The position numbers and the translations under genes are program-made. 64,000 nucleotides of DNA from positions 1 through 64,000 of the forward strand of contig CAADGE010000046.1 in the NCBI GenBank assembly GCA_900696465.1, in the 5' to 3' direction. This document shows, in pieces, positions 8,475 to 16,562 of the stretch. The notes below the pieces were generated by a model. That model had not been told where the DNA came from and ran no database searches. It saw only the letters and a list, made by a program, of their open reading frames with translations. This stretch comes from an uncultured Planctomycetota bacterium (lineage in GTDB: Bacteria; Planctomycetota; Phycisphaerae; UBA1845; UTPLA1). The first letter of the stretch is position 1. The number at the start of each line of letters is the position of its first letter.

Positions 8475-9356
8475 GTGGCACCTGATGCGCTGGCCCATTC
8501 CATGCAACGCGTGCTGATTACCGGTGCGAGAGGGCTTCTGGGCACGCCGACGACGCAGATGCTCGCGGCGCTCGAAGGCGTCAATGTTCTTGCAGCGGGC
8601 CATGGCGAGCTGGACATCACGAACCGGCAGGCCGTGCAAAGCTGCCTGAAGGAGTTCCGCCCGGACCTGGTCATCAACTGCGCGGCCTTCACGAAGGTGG
8701 ATGCCTGCGAAAGTGAAAGCGATCGGGCGGAACAGGTGAATGGCCACGGCGCGGGCATCGTCGCAGAAGCCGCGGCGGCCGTGAACGCGCGGCTGATTCA
8801 CATCTCAACCGATTACGTTTTCGACGGTGCTTCAATGCGGCCGTATCGGGCGGAGGACCCCCCTGCCCCGGCGGAGTTGCTTTGTGCCTACGGGCGATCG
8901 AAGCTGCTCGGCGAGCGGCTTGTGCAGGCGAAACATGCTTCGCCGCTGATCGTTCGCACGGCCTGGGTCTATGGAGAAGATGGACCGTGTTTCCCTCGGA
9001 CGATCCTGCGGCTGGCGGCTGAGCGACCGGAGCTGCGCGTGGTGAACGATCAGACCGGTTCGCCGACATACGCGGCAGACCTCGCCGGGGCGCTGGTGGC
9101 GTTGGCACAGACGGGCGCAACCGGCATCGTGCATGTGACGAACGGCGGGCAATGCACATGGTATGAATTCGCCTGCGAGATTGTGCGGCTGGCGGGAATG
9201 ACGACGAAGGTGGTTCCCATTGCGACCGAGGAGTATCCCCTGCCGGCGCGGCGGCCGAAGTACTCGGTGCTGGACAATCAGAAGTATGTGGAGATCGCCG
9301 GTGCGCCGTTGCGATCCTGGCGCGAGGCGATCGCGGAGTTCGTGCGTTCGGCTTGA
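8475..9356 (+). CDS. rfbD: dTDP-4-dehydrorhamnose reductase
   Basis: Last step of dTDP-L-rhamnose synthesis for cell-surface polysaccharide, NAD(P)H dependent. An extended short-chain dehydrogenase: the Rossmann motif is RVLITGARGLLG, with INCAAFTKVDACE, the conserved STDYVFDG, YGRSKLLGE with the catalytic Tyr and Lys, and VVNDQTGSPTYAADLA. The length of 293 residues is typical. The GTG at 8475 gives nine extra residues before an in-frame ATG at 8502, and either start is possible. The other rhamnose genes (rfbA, B, C) are not in the window. Confidence 0.92.
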   Translation: MAPDALAHSMQRVLITGARGLLGTPTTQMLAALEGVNVLAAGHGELDITNRQAVQSCLKEFRPDLVINCAAFTKVDACESESDRAEQVNGHGAGIVAEAAAAVNARLIHISTDYVFDGASMRPYRAEDPPAPAELLCAYGRSKLLGERLVQAKHASPLIVRTAWVYGEDGPCFPRTILRLAAERPELRVVNDQTGSPTYAADLAGALVALAQTGATGIVHVTNGGQCTWYEFACEIVRLAGMTTKVVPIATEEYPLPARRPKYSVLDNQKYVEIAGAPLRSWREAIAEFVRSA

Positions 9357-9458
9357 GCTTCACCGCAATAAACGCGAGCGAACCAGTCGTATGGAGCCCT
9401 TCTGCCGACGAGGACGCCGGCCGCTGCGACGGCGCGCAAAATGTTCTGACGGGTTATC

Positions 9459-10415
9459 CTACCGCCGGCGCAGGCGTGCGAGGTCGGCCTCGGAGGCGAT
9501 ATAGCCGAATGCGGGCCAGTAACCGCCGGCGACGACCTTCTCGAAGATTTCCACGGCCTTGGCGCGATTGCCTTCGCACAGATGCCAGTTGCCGACGCCA
9601 TAGCCCATCGTGGCCAGGTCGAGGTCGCTCGCATTGCGAACGTCAAGCAGGTCTTCGGGACGCAGCAGTCCCTTGTACATCAGCAGGCGCTTGTGATAGG
9701 CGTGGTTCTCGATGATTTCCATCTCTTCGGTGATCGGTTCGAGCAGCTTTTCGGCGTCGGCATCGCGATTGAGCCGTCGCATGGCCATGTACATCCAGTC
9801 GGTCACGGCGACGAGGTTGTCATCGTACTTGCCGCGGCATTGCATGCACTTCTCGAAGGCATCCAGCGCACCGGAGAAATCTCCTTTGAGATAGCGGGCG
9901 ACGCCGAGGTGATACCACACGTTGAAGTGCAGCGTCGTCAGAGGGATGTTGCGCGCGTTCGGCGCGCCGTCCTGCTCAATCACGTCTTCCTGACCGGTGA
10001 TCAGGCGGGACGCGCTTTCCAGATCGGCGATGGCTCGGTCGAACTGTCGCAGGGTGATGTAGCGGTGGCCGCGATGGCGGTAGAGCGGCGCATACTTGCG
10101 GTGCTTCTCGATCCCCCTCGTGTAGACTTCGACGGCCTCGGTCATCCGCCACAGGTAACCAAGCCGGCGACCGACCCAGATGATTGCCTCGGGGTCGTTC
10201 GGACGATCGCGCATCATTTCGCGCGCGCGGCGGAGGTCGGACTCCAGCCGGTCACGCTGGGCCTCCGGCGGATTGGCATAGAGCGGACGACCGAGGAGCG
10301 AAGTGGCCTCCGGTGCCTGCAGGTCGTTCGGCTTCTGCCGCTGAGCGGTCTCATACTGCCCGATCGGCTGCGCGCAAGTGGCGGCGAGAATCAGCGAAAT
10401 GGTCGTGATTGTCAT
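9459..10415 (-). CDS. exported tetratricopeptide-repeat protein
   Basis: About 318 residues. A short N-terminal hydrophobic segment (TTISLILAATCAQPIG) looks like a signal peptide. Several TPR-like helical pairs follow, for example DPEAIIWVGRRLGYLWRMTE, KYAPLYRHRGHRYITLRQFD and VWYHLGVARYLKGDFSGALD. Such repeats usually mediate protein contacts; no enzyme motif is visible. The frame is open much further upstream, but that extension runs antisense through tRNA-Tyr. The ATG at 10415 has GGGGAGG 6 bases before it and is preferred. An alternative ATG lies at 10433. The protein's partner is unknown. Confidence 0.82.
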   Translation of the reverse strand: MTITTISLILAATCAQPIGQYETAQRQKPNDLQAPEATSLLGRPLYANPPEAQRDRLESDLRRAREMMRDRPNDPEAIIWVGRRLGYLWRMTEAVEVYTRGIEKHRKYAPLYRHRGHRYITLRQFDRAIADLESASRLITGQEDVIEQDGAPNARNIPLTTLHFNVWYHLGVARYLKGDFSGALDAFEKCMQCRGKYDDNLVAVTDWMYMAMRRLNRDADAEKLLEPITEEMEIIENHAYHKRLLMYKGLLRPEDLLDVRNASDLDLATMGYGVGNWHLCEGNRAKAVEIFEKVVAGGYWPAFGYIASEADLARLRRR

Positions 10416-10662
10416 GGTGGTCCTCCCCGTCATGGTTCCTGCCAATCGGATAATGCTCGCTTGCCTCGAAACAATGGCGTCCGACGGCGACAACCTTCTG
10501 TAGCCCCATACCATATATCGGGAATCGCGCCGTGTCCGGATCAGAGTGACCCCATGGAGTCTAGCTGGTGGCGCGCTTGATTTTTGTCGCCTGAGGCCTG
10601 ATATTGCGTGGCTCGCAGCCCCCGGTGCGACTGCCGGAGGGCCCTGCGAGCGAGAAAAACCG

Positions 10663-10745
10663 GGGCGTGTGTCCGAGTGGCCAAAGGAGACGGGCTGTAA
10701 ACCCGTTGGCTTATGCCTTCGCTGGTTCGAATCCAGCCGCGCCCA
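10663..10745 (+). tRNA. tRNA-Tyr (anticodon GTA)
   Basis: An 83-base class II tRNA. The acceptor GGGCGTG pairs with CGCGCCC (one G-U pair). The anticodon stem ACGGG/CCCGT encloses the loop CTGTAAA, so the anticodon is GTA. A long variable arm follows, and the T arm is GCTGG-TTCGAAT-CCAGC. The discriminator base is A and CCA is not encoded. It lies between the divergent TPR gene and pgsA. Confidence 0.96.
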
Positions 10746-10797
10746 GTCGTGTCGTAGCCAACTGTGATTTCCTGTCGGCCGGCGCCCACCGCCCCGG

Positions 10798-11409
10798 ATG
10801 AGGATGAACCTCCCCAACCAGATCACCACCGGGCGACTGCTTCTGTCCGTTGTCTTCCTCTGTCTGCTGGCGACGTTCGAGTATTCGCGGCGCGCGGCAC
10901 AACTCTGGATGCTCGACCTGGCCTTCGTGTTGTTTATCGTGTGCGCGTTGTCGGACATCCTCGACGGTTACCTGGCCCGACGGCATAACCAGGTGACGTC
11001 GTTCGGGCGGATTCTCGATCCCTTCGCGGACAAGATCCTGGTTTGCGGCGCGTTCATCCTGCTGTTGGGCCGCGGCTATGTCGATGAGGATGGTCAGAAC
11101 GTCGCCGGACTCTCGGCGTGGATGGTAGTGATCATCGTGGCGCGCGAACTCCTGGTGAGCGGCTTGCGGGGATATTCGGAATCATCCGGCAAGCCCTTCG
11201 GGGCCAACTACTGGGGCAAGGCAAAGATGCTGGTGCAATCCGTAACGGTGCCGATCATCGTCATCTCCGTGGGACGACTGCGCGGGACGGAGTGGATCGT
11301 TCCGCTGAGGACCTTCATGATCTGGCTCACCCTTGCCATCACCCTGCTGTCCGTTGGCTCGTATCTGATGGCCTCGCGCGGTGCGCTCATGGAGCAGTCG
11401 CGTGACTGA
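10798..11409 (+). CDS. pgsA: CDP-diacylglycerol-glycerol-3-phosphate 3-phosphatidyltransferase
   Basis: Membrane enzyme making phosphatidylglycerol phosphate, the precursor of phosphatidylglycerol and cardiolipin. The CDP-alcohol phosphatidyltransferase motif D-G-x2-A-R-x8-G-x3-D-x3-D is complete in LDGYLARRHNQVTSFGRILD followed by PFADK. Several membrane segments are visible (about 14-30, 38-54, 83-95, 150-165, 175-195). The N-terminus MNLPNQIT is typical of PgsA. The length is 203 residues. ATG codons occur at 10798 and 10804. The stop overlaps the start of uppP by 8 bases. Confidence 0.93.
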   Translation: MRMNLPNQITTGRLLLSVVFLCLLATFEYSRRAAQLWMLDLAFVLFIVCALSDILDGYLARRHNQVTSFGRILDPFADKILVCGAFILLLGRGYVDEDGQNVAGLSAWMVVIIVARELLVSGLRGYSESSGKPFGANYWGKAKMLVQSVTVPIIVISVGRLRGTEWIVPLRTFMIWLTLAITLLSVGSYLMASRGALMEQSRD

Positions 11410-12205
11410 TACGATCCGCGCCGTCGTACTCGGCATCATCGAAGGGCTGACCGAGTTTCTTCCGGTATCCAGCACGGGCCACATGGTGCTCGCCATGCCG
11501 ATGCTGGGGATCGACGGCGAACACGAGCCCTGGCCGGCGTTTCTTTACTTCATTCAGACCGGCGCGATCCTTGCAGTGCTGATTTACTTCTTTCGCACCC
11601 TCGTGCGGCAGGTCTTTACCATGCCGACGCGCGGCTGGAAGGATCACATCCTCACCAAGCTCTTTCTCGCGATACTCCCGGCGATCGTGATCGGGATGCC
11701 GCTCAATGACATCGCCGAGAAGTATCTTGAGAAACCGATGCCGGTGGCGATGGCACTGATTGTCGGCGGGGCGCTCATGGTGGTGATCGAACGCCGCTAT
11801 CGCAGGCCCACCGGCCCGACGATCGAGCAGGTCTCCCTGCGACAGGCGCTGTACGTCGGGCTGGCCCAGTGCGTGGCGATCATCCCCGGGACCAGCCGCT
11901 CGATGGCCACGATCATGGGCGGGCTGATGGCGGGGATGCCGGGTGCCGTGGCGGCAGAGTTTTCATTCTACCTGGCCATTCCGACGCTGCTGGGGGCGGG
12001 GCTGCTCCGGGTGATCAAGCACCGGGAGGCACTGACCGGCGATCATGCCACGATCATGCTGATCGGGTTCGCCGTGTCGTTCGTCGTGGCGTGGGCGGTC
12101 GTGGCGGCCTTCATGCGATACATCCAGACGCGCCCGCTCTGGCCGTTTGCCATCTATCGGGCGGTGCTCGGAGTAGCCGTCCTCGGCTGGTACCTGACGC
12201 GCTAG
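11402..12205 (+). CDS. uppP: undecaprenyl-diphosphatase
   Basis: Recycles the undecaprenyl lipid carrier for peptidoglycan and O-antigen synthesis. The two signature motifs are intact: EGLTEFLPVSSTGHM near residue 15 and IIPGTSRSMATIMGGL near 160. About eight hydrophobic helices are visible, with total length about 267 residues. An upstream start at 11381 would add residues inside pgsA; the GTG at 11402 places the protein at the family's normal beginning (MTDTIRAVVLGIIEGLTE) and overlaps the pgsA stop, suggesting coupled translation. Confidence 0.95.
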   Translation: MTDTIRAVVLGIIEGLTEFLPVSSTGHMVLAMPMLGIDGEHEPWPAFLYFIQTGAILAVLIYFFRTLVRQVFTMPTRGWKDHILTKLFLAILPAIVIGMPLNDIAEKYLEKPMPVAMALIVGGALMVVIERRYRRPTGPTIEQVSLRQALYVGLAQCVAIIPGTSRSMATIMGGLMAGMPGAVAAEFSFYLAIPTLLGAGLLRVIKHREALTGDHATIMLIGFAVSFVVAWAVVAAFMRYIQTRPLWPFAIYRAVLGVAVLGWYLTR

Positions 12206-12460
12206 GCGGCCTGTGTGGTACAAGTCCTTCTCCATGGGTCAGTTACGGTTAAGTCGATTCATCAGGGTTATGCGTACCTGACCTGTTTTTCTTCATCTGG
12301 TCGAAAAATCTGGAATCTCGGGGAAATCCCGCTAACCTTTTTCATACGTACCTGTCTGACAGATCGTGACCGTGCGTGCGGTCAACCGCGGTCGGGTAAA
12401 TCGCGGAACGGGAAGATCGGGTCCTGTATTCGGAGCGTTTCGAGCCCACGGGAGGTCAGC

Positions 12461-12859
12461 ATGTCCAGTCGCGTTTCCAGATTCGTCGTTGGCTTCGCAC
12501 TCGCCGCCGGCGCCATGTTGGCAATGGGGGCGCGCGAGGCGAAGGCCCAGTACGGGTACGGGTATGGTTACAGCAGCTACAGTGGCTACGGGGGCTATTC
12601 CACGAGCTACTATCGCGCCAGCAGCTTCGGCTATGGCGGCTTTGGCGGCTGCGCGCCGGTCTATGCACCGCCTCCGCCGCCCTGCGGCCCACGCTTCGGC
12701 TACAGCGCGGGGTATGTGGGTTTCGGGGGCGCCGGCTACTACCCGCCGCCGCCTCGGCGCAGCTTCGGGTTCTCCTTTAATTACGGTCGTTCACGCGGCT
12801 TCCATCCGGGCTTCCATGGCCGTCCGTATCGCGGCGGCTTCGGACGCGGATGCAGGTAG
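12461..12859 (+). CDS. exported Gly/Tyr-rich low-complexity protein
   Basis: About 132 residues. Signal peptide MSSRVSRFVVGFALAAGAML ends near AKA-Q (residue 30). The mature part is dominated by Gly, Tyr, Ser, Pro and Arg: YGYGYGYSSYSGYGGY, a PPPPP stretch and a C-terminal region of FGFSFNYGRSRGFHPGFHG type. Two Cys lie in the middle and one near the end. GGGAGG precedes the ATG by about 6 bases, so I use ATG 12461 rather than the longer open frame. No family is recognised. Composition resembles structural cell-surface proteins (inference). An intrinsic terminator lies 62 bases after the stop. Confidence 0.75.
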   Translation: MSSRVSRFVVGFALAAGAMLAMGAREAKAQYGYGYGYSSYSGYGGYSTSYYRASSFGYGGFGGCAPVYAPPPPPCGPRFGYSAGYVGFGGAGYYPPPPRRSFGFSFNYGRSRGFHPGFHGRPYRGGFGRGCR

Positions 12860-12875
12860 GCGAACCCAACAAGAG

Positions 12876-12904
12876 GACACGGGCGAGACGCCCGTACCAC
12901 CCTC
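12876..12904. repeat. REP-like short palindromic element, copy 1
   Basis: A perfect 7-base inverted repeat ACGGGCG-AGA-CGCCCGT (12879-12895) followed by ACCACCCTC. Two related copies with the same tail type lie at 20191-20215 and 41778-41808, all intergenic. The pattern resembles repetitive extragenic palindromes. Confidence 0.55.
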
Positions 12905-12921
12905 ATTGAGAAAGTCACTCA

Positions 12922-12954
12922 GGGGATCGGGTGCGTGCCCGATCCCTTCTTCTT
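12922..12954 (+). terminator. rho-independent terminator after the Gly/Tyr-rich gene
   Basis: Stem GGGATCGGG / CCCGATCCC (9 pairs, loop TGCGTG) followed by TTCTTCTT. It lies between the plus-strand Gly/Tyr-rich gene and the convergent pseudouridine synthase gene. Confidence 0.6.
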
Positions 12955-12965
12955 GCGCGGGTACA

Positions 12966-13727
12966 TCAGATCTGCCCGGCATCTTCCGGACGCGGTTCAT
13001 CAAGATGAAACTTGTTCAGCATGCCTTTTAAGTCCGCGGGCCAGGGTGCGTGCACGGTGATGCGCCGCTGCGTCTCCGGATGGAGGAACGACAGACTTGC
13101 CGCGTGGAGACACAGGCGCGGCACCCTGGGAAGTGCGACCCCTCGGGCGTATGTGTCTTCTCCCAAGACAGGGCAGCCGAGGTCGGCCATGTGGATGCGG
13201 ATCTGGTGCAGCCGGCCGGTCTTGGGGCGGGCTTCGATCAGCGACACGTCTTCGGATTCCTGGAGCACACGATAGGCCGTGATCGCCTGCTGACCGGTCC
13301 GGGTGAGCACCGCTTTTTTCCTTCCGGCGACGACTTCGGCGATGGGCTTCTGGATCACTCCCTGTGCCGGGCGCGGATGGCCGGCCACGATCGCCCAGTA
13401 GATTTTCTGTACCTTGCGATCGCGGAATTGCTGCAGCAGATGTTCGTAGGAAGCATTGCGCAGGGCAACGAGCACCAGGCCGGAGGTCTCCCGATCGAGC
13501 CGGTGGAGCAGGCCCCATCCGCGCGCCTCGCCAAGATTCTGCAGGAGGTTTCCATAGTCAACAAAGAGCGCATTGAGCAGACTGTCTTTCTCATGGCCCT
13601 TGCCCGGCTGGGTGACGACGCCGGACGGTTTTTCGACGACGAGAAAACTTGAGTCCGCCTGTCGAAGCACGAAGGGGATGTTCGGATTCGGTGTGACGGA
13701 ATAGTCGCGCATGAGTACCCGAACCAC
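12966..13727 (-). CDS. RluA-family RNA pseudouridine synthase
   Basis: Isomerises uridine to pseudouridine in rRNA or tRNA. The catalytic motif HRLDRETSGLVLVAL with its Asp lies near residue 75-90. Other family marks are VVEKPSGVVTQPG near the start, RLHQIRIHMADLGCPVLGED and RLCLHAASLSFLHPE. At 253 residues it is the core catalytic domain without the N-terminal S4 domain found in RluD or RluC. The target site cannot be told from sequence. A start at 13727 is used; an ATG five codons further in is also possible. Confidence 0.9.
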   Translation of the reverse strand: MVRVLMRDYSVTPNPNIPFVLRQADSSFLVVEKPSGVVTQPGKGHEKDSLLNALFVDYGNLLQNLGEARGWGLLHRLDRETSGLVLVALRNASYEHLLQQFRDRKVQKIYWAIVAGHPRPAQGVIQKPIAEVVAGRKKAVLTRTGQQAITAYRVLQESEDVSLIEARPKTGRLHQIRIHMADLGCPVLGEDTYARGVALPRVPRLCLHAASLSFLHPETQRRITVHAPWPADLKGMLNKFHLDEPRPEDAGQI

Positions 13728-14014
13728 CGGTCGACAGGAAGCGCCGACTTCGGCGGGCGCAGGTAGTGTATCCGCATGCGTCAGGCGTGAGAATCGTCTC
13801 GGCGAACGACGCCGGGACCATTGAGCGTGTGCAGAAGAAAAAGACGGACGCCGCCGCGATCAGAGGCCGACGGTGTCGGGTCGTGAACAGCAGTGCTCTC
13901 GGAAGGTTCGCGGGGAAAAGGGAGACAAACGAACCGGCACATGTCACGACCCCATCACCGCTTCGGAGGAAGCTGCAACCGGCCGATCGAGGGCGGCGTC
14001 CGTAGCTGGTGCAT

Positions 14015-14051
14015 GGCCGCGCCGCGCGATGGAGACCCTCGCGGCGCGGCC
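14015..14051 (-). terminator. strong GC hairpin, possible terminator
   Basis: Perfect 12-base inverted repeat GGCCGCGCCGCG / CGCGGCGCGGCC with a 13-base loop, starting 8 bases past the stop of the minus-strand 37-residue ORF. No T-run follows, so it is not a standard intrinsic terminator. The rest of 13728-14014 shows no supported gene. Confidence 0.4.
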
Positions 14052-14059
14052 GATGGTCA

Positions 14060-14173
14060 TTAGCCGACGTTGAATATGGAGAGGATGGAGTTGAGAAGCT
14101 GACCCATCCATCCAAAGAGGGACTCGAAAATTGCCTGGAACGGACCAAACAAACTGCTGAGATCAGGAAGCAT
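14060..14173 (-). CDS. 37-residue hydrophobic peptide, coupled to the upstream glycosyltransferase
   Basis: A short frame beginning MLPDLSSLFGPFQAIF and ending SILSIFNVG, rich in Leu, Phe and Ile with almost no charge. AGGAG lies 8 bases before the ATG and overlaps the TAG stop of the upstream glycosyltransferase gene, the pattern expected for coupled translation. One amphipathic or membrane-inserting helix is likely. Function is unknown. It could be a small membrane subunit of the glycosyltransferase (inference). A strong hairpin follows it. Confidence 0.55.
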   Translation of the reverse strand: MLPDLSSLFGPFQAIFESLFGWMGQLLNSILSIFNVG

Positions 14174-14184
14174 CGGACATTCTC

Positions 14185-16059
14185 CTATCGCTGAGCCCGG
14201 TGTACATCGAATTGCCCGACACAGCGCCGGGCGGACGAAGCGAGAGTAAGCAGCGCGTATGCCAGCATGCTTTGTCCTTTAATAACAGCCGCCAGTGGCG
14301 TTTGGATGATGCCGGGGCTTCGGAGTTGGGCAGAGTTGCCCATCACCTGCCGCGGTCTGGGGGCAATGGCGCTTTTCTGGGGGGCACCACCAACCTGCCT
14401 GCCCACCTTTTGCGTGCCGGGGGAGGTTTCAGCGCATTCGCGCCTGAAGATCGAGAAGGGGCCGATTCGGTCGAAGAAAGTCGCCTGCTGCACGGTTGTG
14501 CAATCTGTGGCGGAGGCCTCGTGCAGAAAAATGTACTCGGCCTGGTCGAAGCCCTGCGGCTCAGGTCCGCGGTGACCGCATTCGACGATGCCCACTGCCG
14601 GGCGGCGCGAGAGATAGGATGCGCCGAGCAGCGTGACCTTCGCCTGATCGGCCCGAGGCACATAGCCGAGGAAGCCGGCCTCCGGCGGCATGTGCGCGCG
14701 CTGCCATTGAGCAATCTGCTCGGTCTCAAACCATCTATCGGCGGTGCGGCGACGTGATCGGTCAAGCGACTGATGCGTCAGCAGCAGCTCGTATCCCAGG
14801 ATCAGGGCGACCGATATGATCGCGGCTCCGCGTATCGAAGGGGAAGCGTTGAATACCGGCACATGCGCAGCTGCACTTTTTGCGGCCCAGACGATGGCCG
14901 CCCAGAAGATCGGCAGCAACGGCAGGACCAGCCGCGGTCCTTCCTCCCACGGCCAGAGGGCAAGCATGACCAGGGTCAGCAGCGCGTAGAGATCAATCAG
15001 AGAACGAAGAAGAAGAAGCCGTGCGAGAAGGAGGGCAACGACTCCCCCGCCGATGAGCCAGTCGGCGGCCATGGAGGCAGGACCCGTGAAGGCCCTCCAC
15101 GCGAGATGAGCAGGCAGGATCGCGGCCTTGATGTCGGCGAGGCGCTGCGGACCGAATTGAAGCAGCCGCTCGAATTGGAGTGCTATCCCGGTGGCATCGG
15201 TGGCCTCGATCTGCCGAGCGGTTGTCCAGATCGAACCGTAGCCGTAGGCGGCGGGGTAGGCCGATTGTCGAAGGTGCCAGAGCGCGGGCAGGACGGCGAG
15301 GGCGATCAGGAAAATCGCGACGTTCATCCAGCGCATTGCAGCAGGATCGCGACGGCGCGAAGCGAGTGCAATCAGCAGGATCGGCACGAGCATGATGCCC
15401 ATCGAACGAATGAGGATCGCCGCGGCCGCGAGTAAACCACCGAGCAGCAGTTCGCTTCGCCTGATCTCGGGTCGTGACTGCCAACGGACAGCAAGCCAGA
15501 GGCACCCGAGCATGGCCGGGAGAAAAGCCATCTCCGAGAGGAGCCGGGTGGACTGGATCAGCATGATCGGACTGGTCGCGAGGAGCGCGGCGGTGAGCCA
15601 TGCGGACGGCCTGCCGAGAAGCGGCCGCATCAGCAACCAGGTGAGCAGCACGGAAGCAACCCAGCAGAGAAGTGAGAAGATACGGATTGCGGCAAACGGC
15701 AGCTCTCCCTGCACGATGAGCGGCGCAAGCAGAAGCGAGTAGCCGGGCGGATGCACGAGCCGGGCATCGCCCCAACCGCCCTGCTCCCAGATCGAACGGG
15801 CTGCGCCGAGGTATGCGAAGCTGTCGGGCGAGAGGCCACACCAGTCGCCGAGCGCGGGCACACCGACCAGAAGCGTCAATGCGATCAGGCCGCTTGACTG
15901 GAACAGCCACGCGCGATCCGGCCGTGCGGCATGTGTCGATGTGGGTACTTGCGCAGTCGCGCGGCGTTGTGTGAGGGTCAGCTCCAACTGGGCGGCTCCC
16001 AAACTTTTGCGATCCTGCCACGAGTTTCGTGCGGCGCTCACCAGGGAGAAGACCACCAA
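14185..16059 (-). CDS. polytopic membrane glycosyltransferase of the ArnT/PMT type
   Basis: About 600 residues with roughly ten to twelve hydrophobic segments, for example LIALTLLVGVPALGDW, SVLLTWLLMRPLLG and AAIISVALILGYELLL. Near the first periplasmic loop is GLSPDSFAYLGAARSIWEQG followed by HPPGYSLLLAPL. An acidic residue there plus a HPPGY motif is typical of GT39/GT83-like enzymes that use polyprenyl-phosphate sugars. The acceptor is unknown; surface protein or lipopolysaccharide glycosylation is plausible. The start is uncertain, since the frame is open at 16059 with a TTG and no good ribosome site, and GTG codons lie further in. The TAG stop overlaps the ribosome site of the following 37-residue peptide. 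Confidence 0.8.
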   Translation of the reverse strand: MVVFSLVSAARNSWQDRKSLGAAQLELTLTQRRATAQVPTSTHAARPDRAWLFQSSGLIALTLLVGVPALGDWCGLSPDSFAYLGAARSIWEQGGWGDARLVHPPGYSLLLAPLIVQGELPFAAIRIFSLLCWVASVLLTWLLMRPLLGRPSAWLTAALLATSPIMLIQSTRLLSEMAFLPAMLGCLWLAVRWQSRPEIRRSELLLGGLLAAAAILIRSMGIMLVPILLIALASRRRDPAAMRWMNVAIFLIALAVLPALWHLRQSAYPAAYGYGSIWTTARQIEATDATGIALQFERLLQFGPQRLADIKAAILPAHLAWRAFTGPASMAADWLIGGGVVALLLARLLLLRSLIDLYALLTLVMLALWPWEEGPRLVLPLLPIFWAAIVWAAKSAAAHVPVFNASPSIRGAAIISVALILGYELLLTHQSLDRSRRRTADRWFETEQIAQWQRAHMPPEAGFLGYVPRADQAKVTLLGASYLSRRPAVGIVECGHRGPEPQGFDQAEYIFLHEASATDCTTVQQATFFDRIGPFSIFRRECAETSPGTQKVGRQVGGAPQKSAIAPRPRQVMGNSAQLRSPGIIQTPLAAVIKGQSMLAYALLTLASSARRCVGQFDVHRAQR

Positions 16060-16562
16060 CGGCGGGCGGATCGCGCTTCGTGGAATTCATCGACGAGCCG
16101 ACGGCACTGCCCGAAGTGCAAACGCCGACCGACCGGCAAATGCTGCGTATGCTGTTCTGGAAAGTGAGATGGGCGGGATAACGGGCAGGGCTGGCTGGTA
16201 AAAAAATGCTGTGCGGCAGGCACGCCAGTCTGGTCACGAGTGTTCGGGCCGGAGAGAGGAAGGATCGTGACCGAACCGTAGGCGGCGCACCCACCGCACA
16301 TCCTCTGTGGGATTAAATGGCAAGCCATGTGCCATCGCGTCGAAATTGCGAGGCGGAGCAGATTGCTCCAGTTGAGTGCGCTGAATGGAGAGACGCGCTC
16401 CTGAATGTCGGGCGAATGTCGCTTAGCGAGTCTGGAAGTGCGTGTTTCAGGACGCACCGACCTGCGGTGCGTTCTGAAGCAGGCGGAGGTTTCCGCTCTG
16501 CCGCGAGAATATCCGCAGGAGAAGCGAGGGCACTGCCCCGAACTGACGATCGAAACCGAACA
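16060..16562. other. 503-base gap without a supported gene
   Basis: Open frames here are short and compositionally unlike the neighbours, and none has both a ribosome site and recognisable sequence. A plus-strand frame at 16317-16628 runs antisense into the 3' end of the GH3 gene and is rejected. The region may hold the promoter of the glycosyltransferase and the 3' untranslated part of the GH3 transcript. Confidence 0.4.

Noticed and set aside
10416-10958. N-terminal extension of the TPR protein frame
   Set aside because: It runs antisense through tRNA-Tyr and lacks protein-like composition; a signal peptide and ribosome site fit the ATG at 10415.
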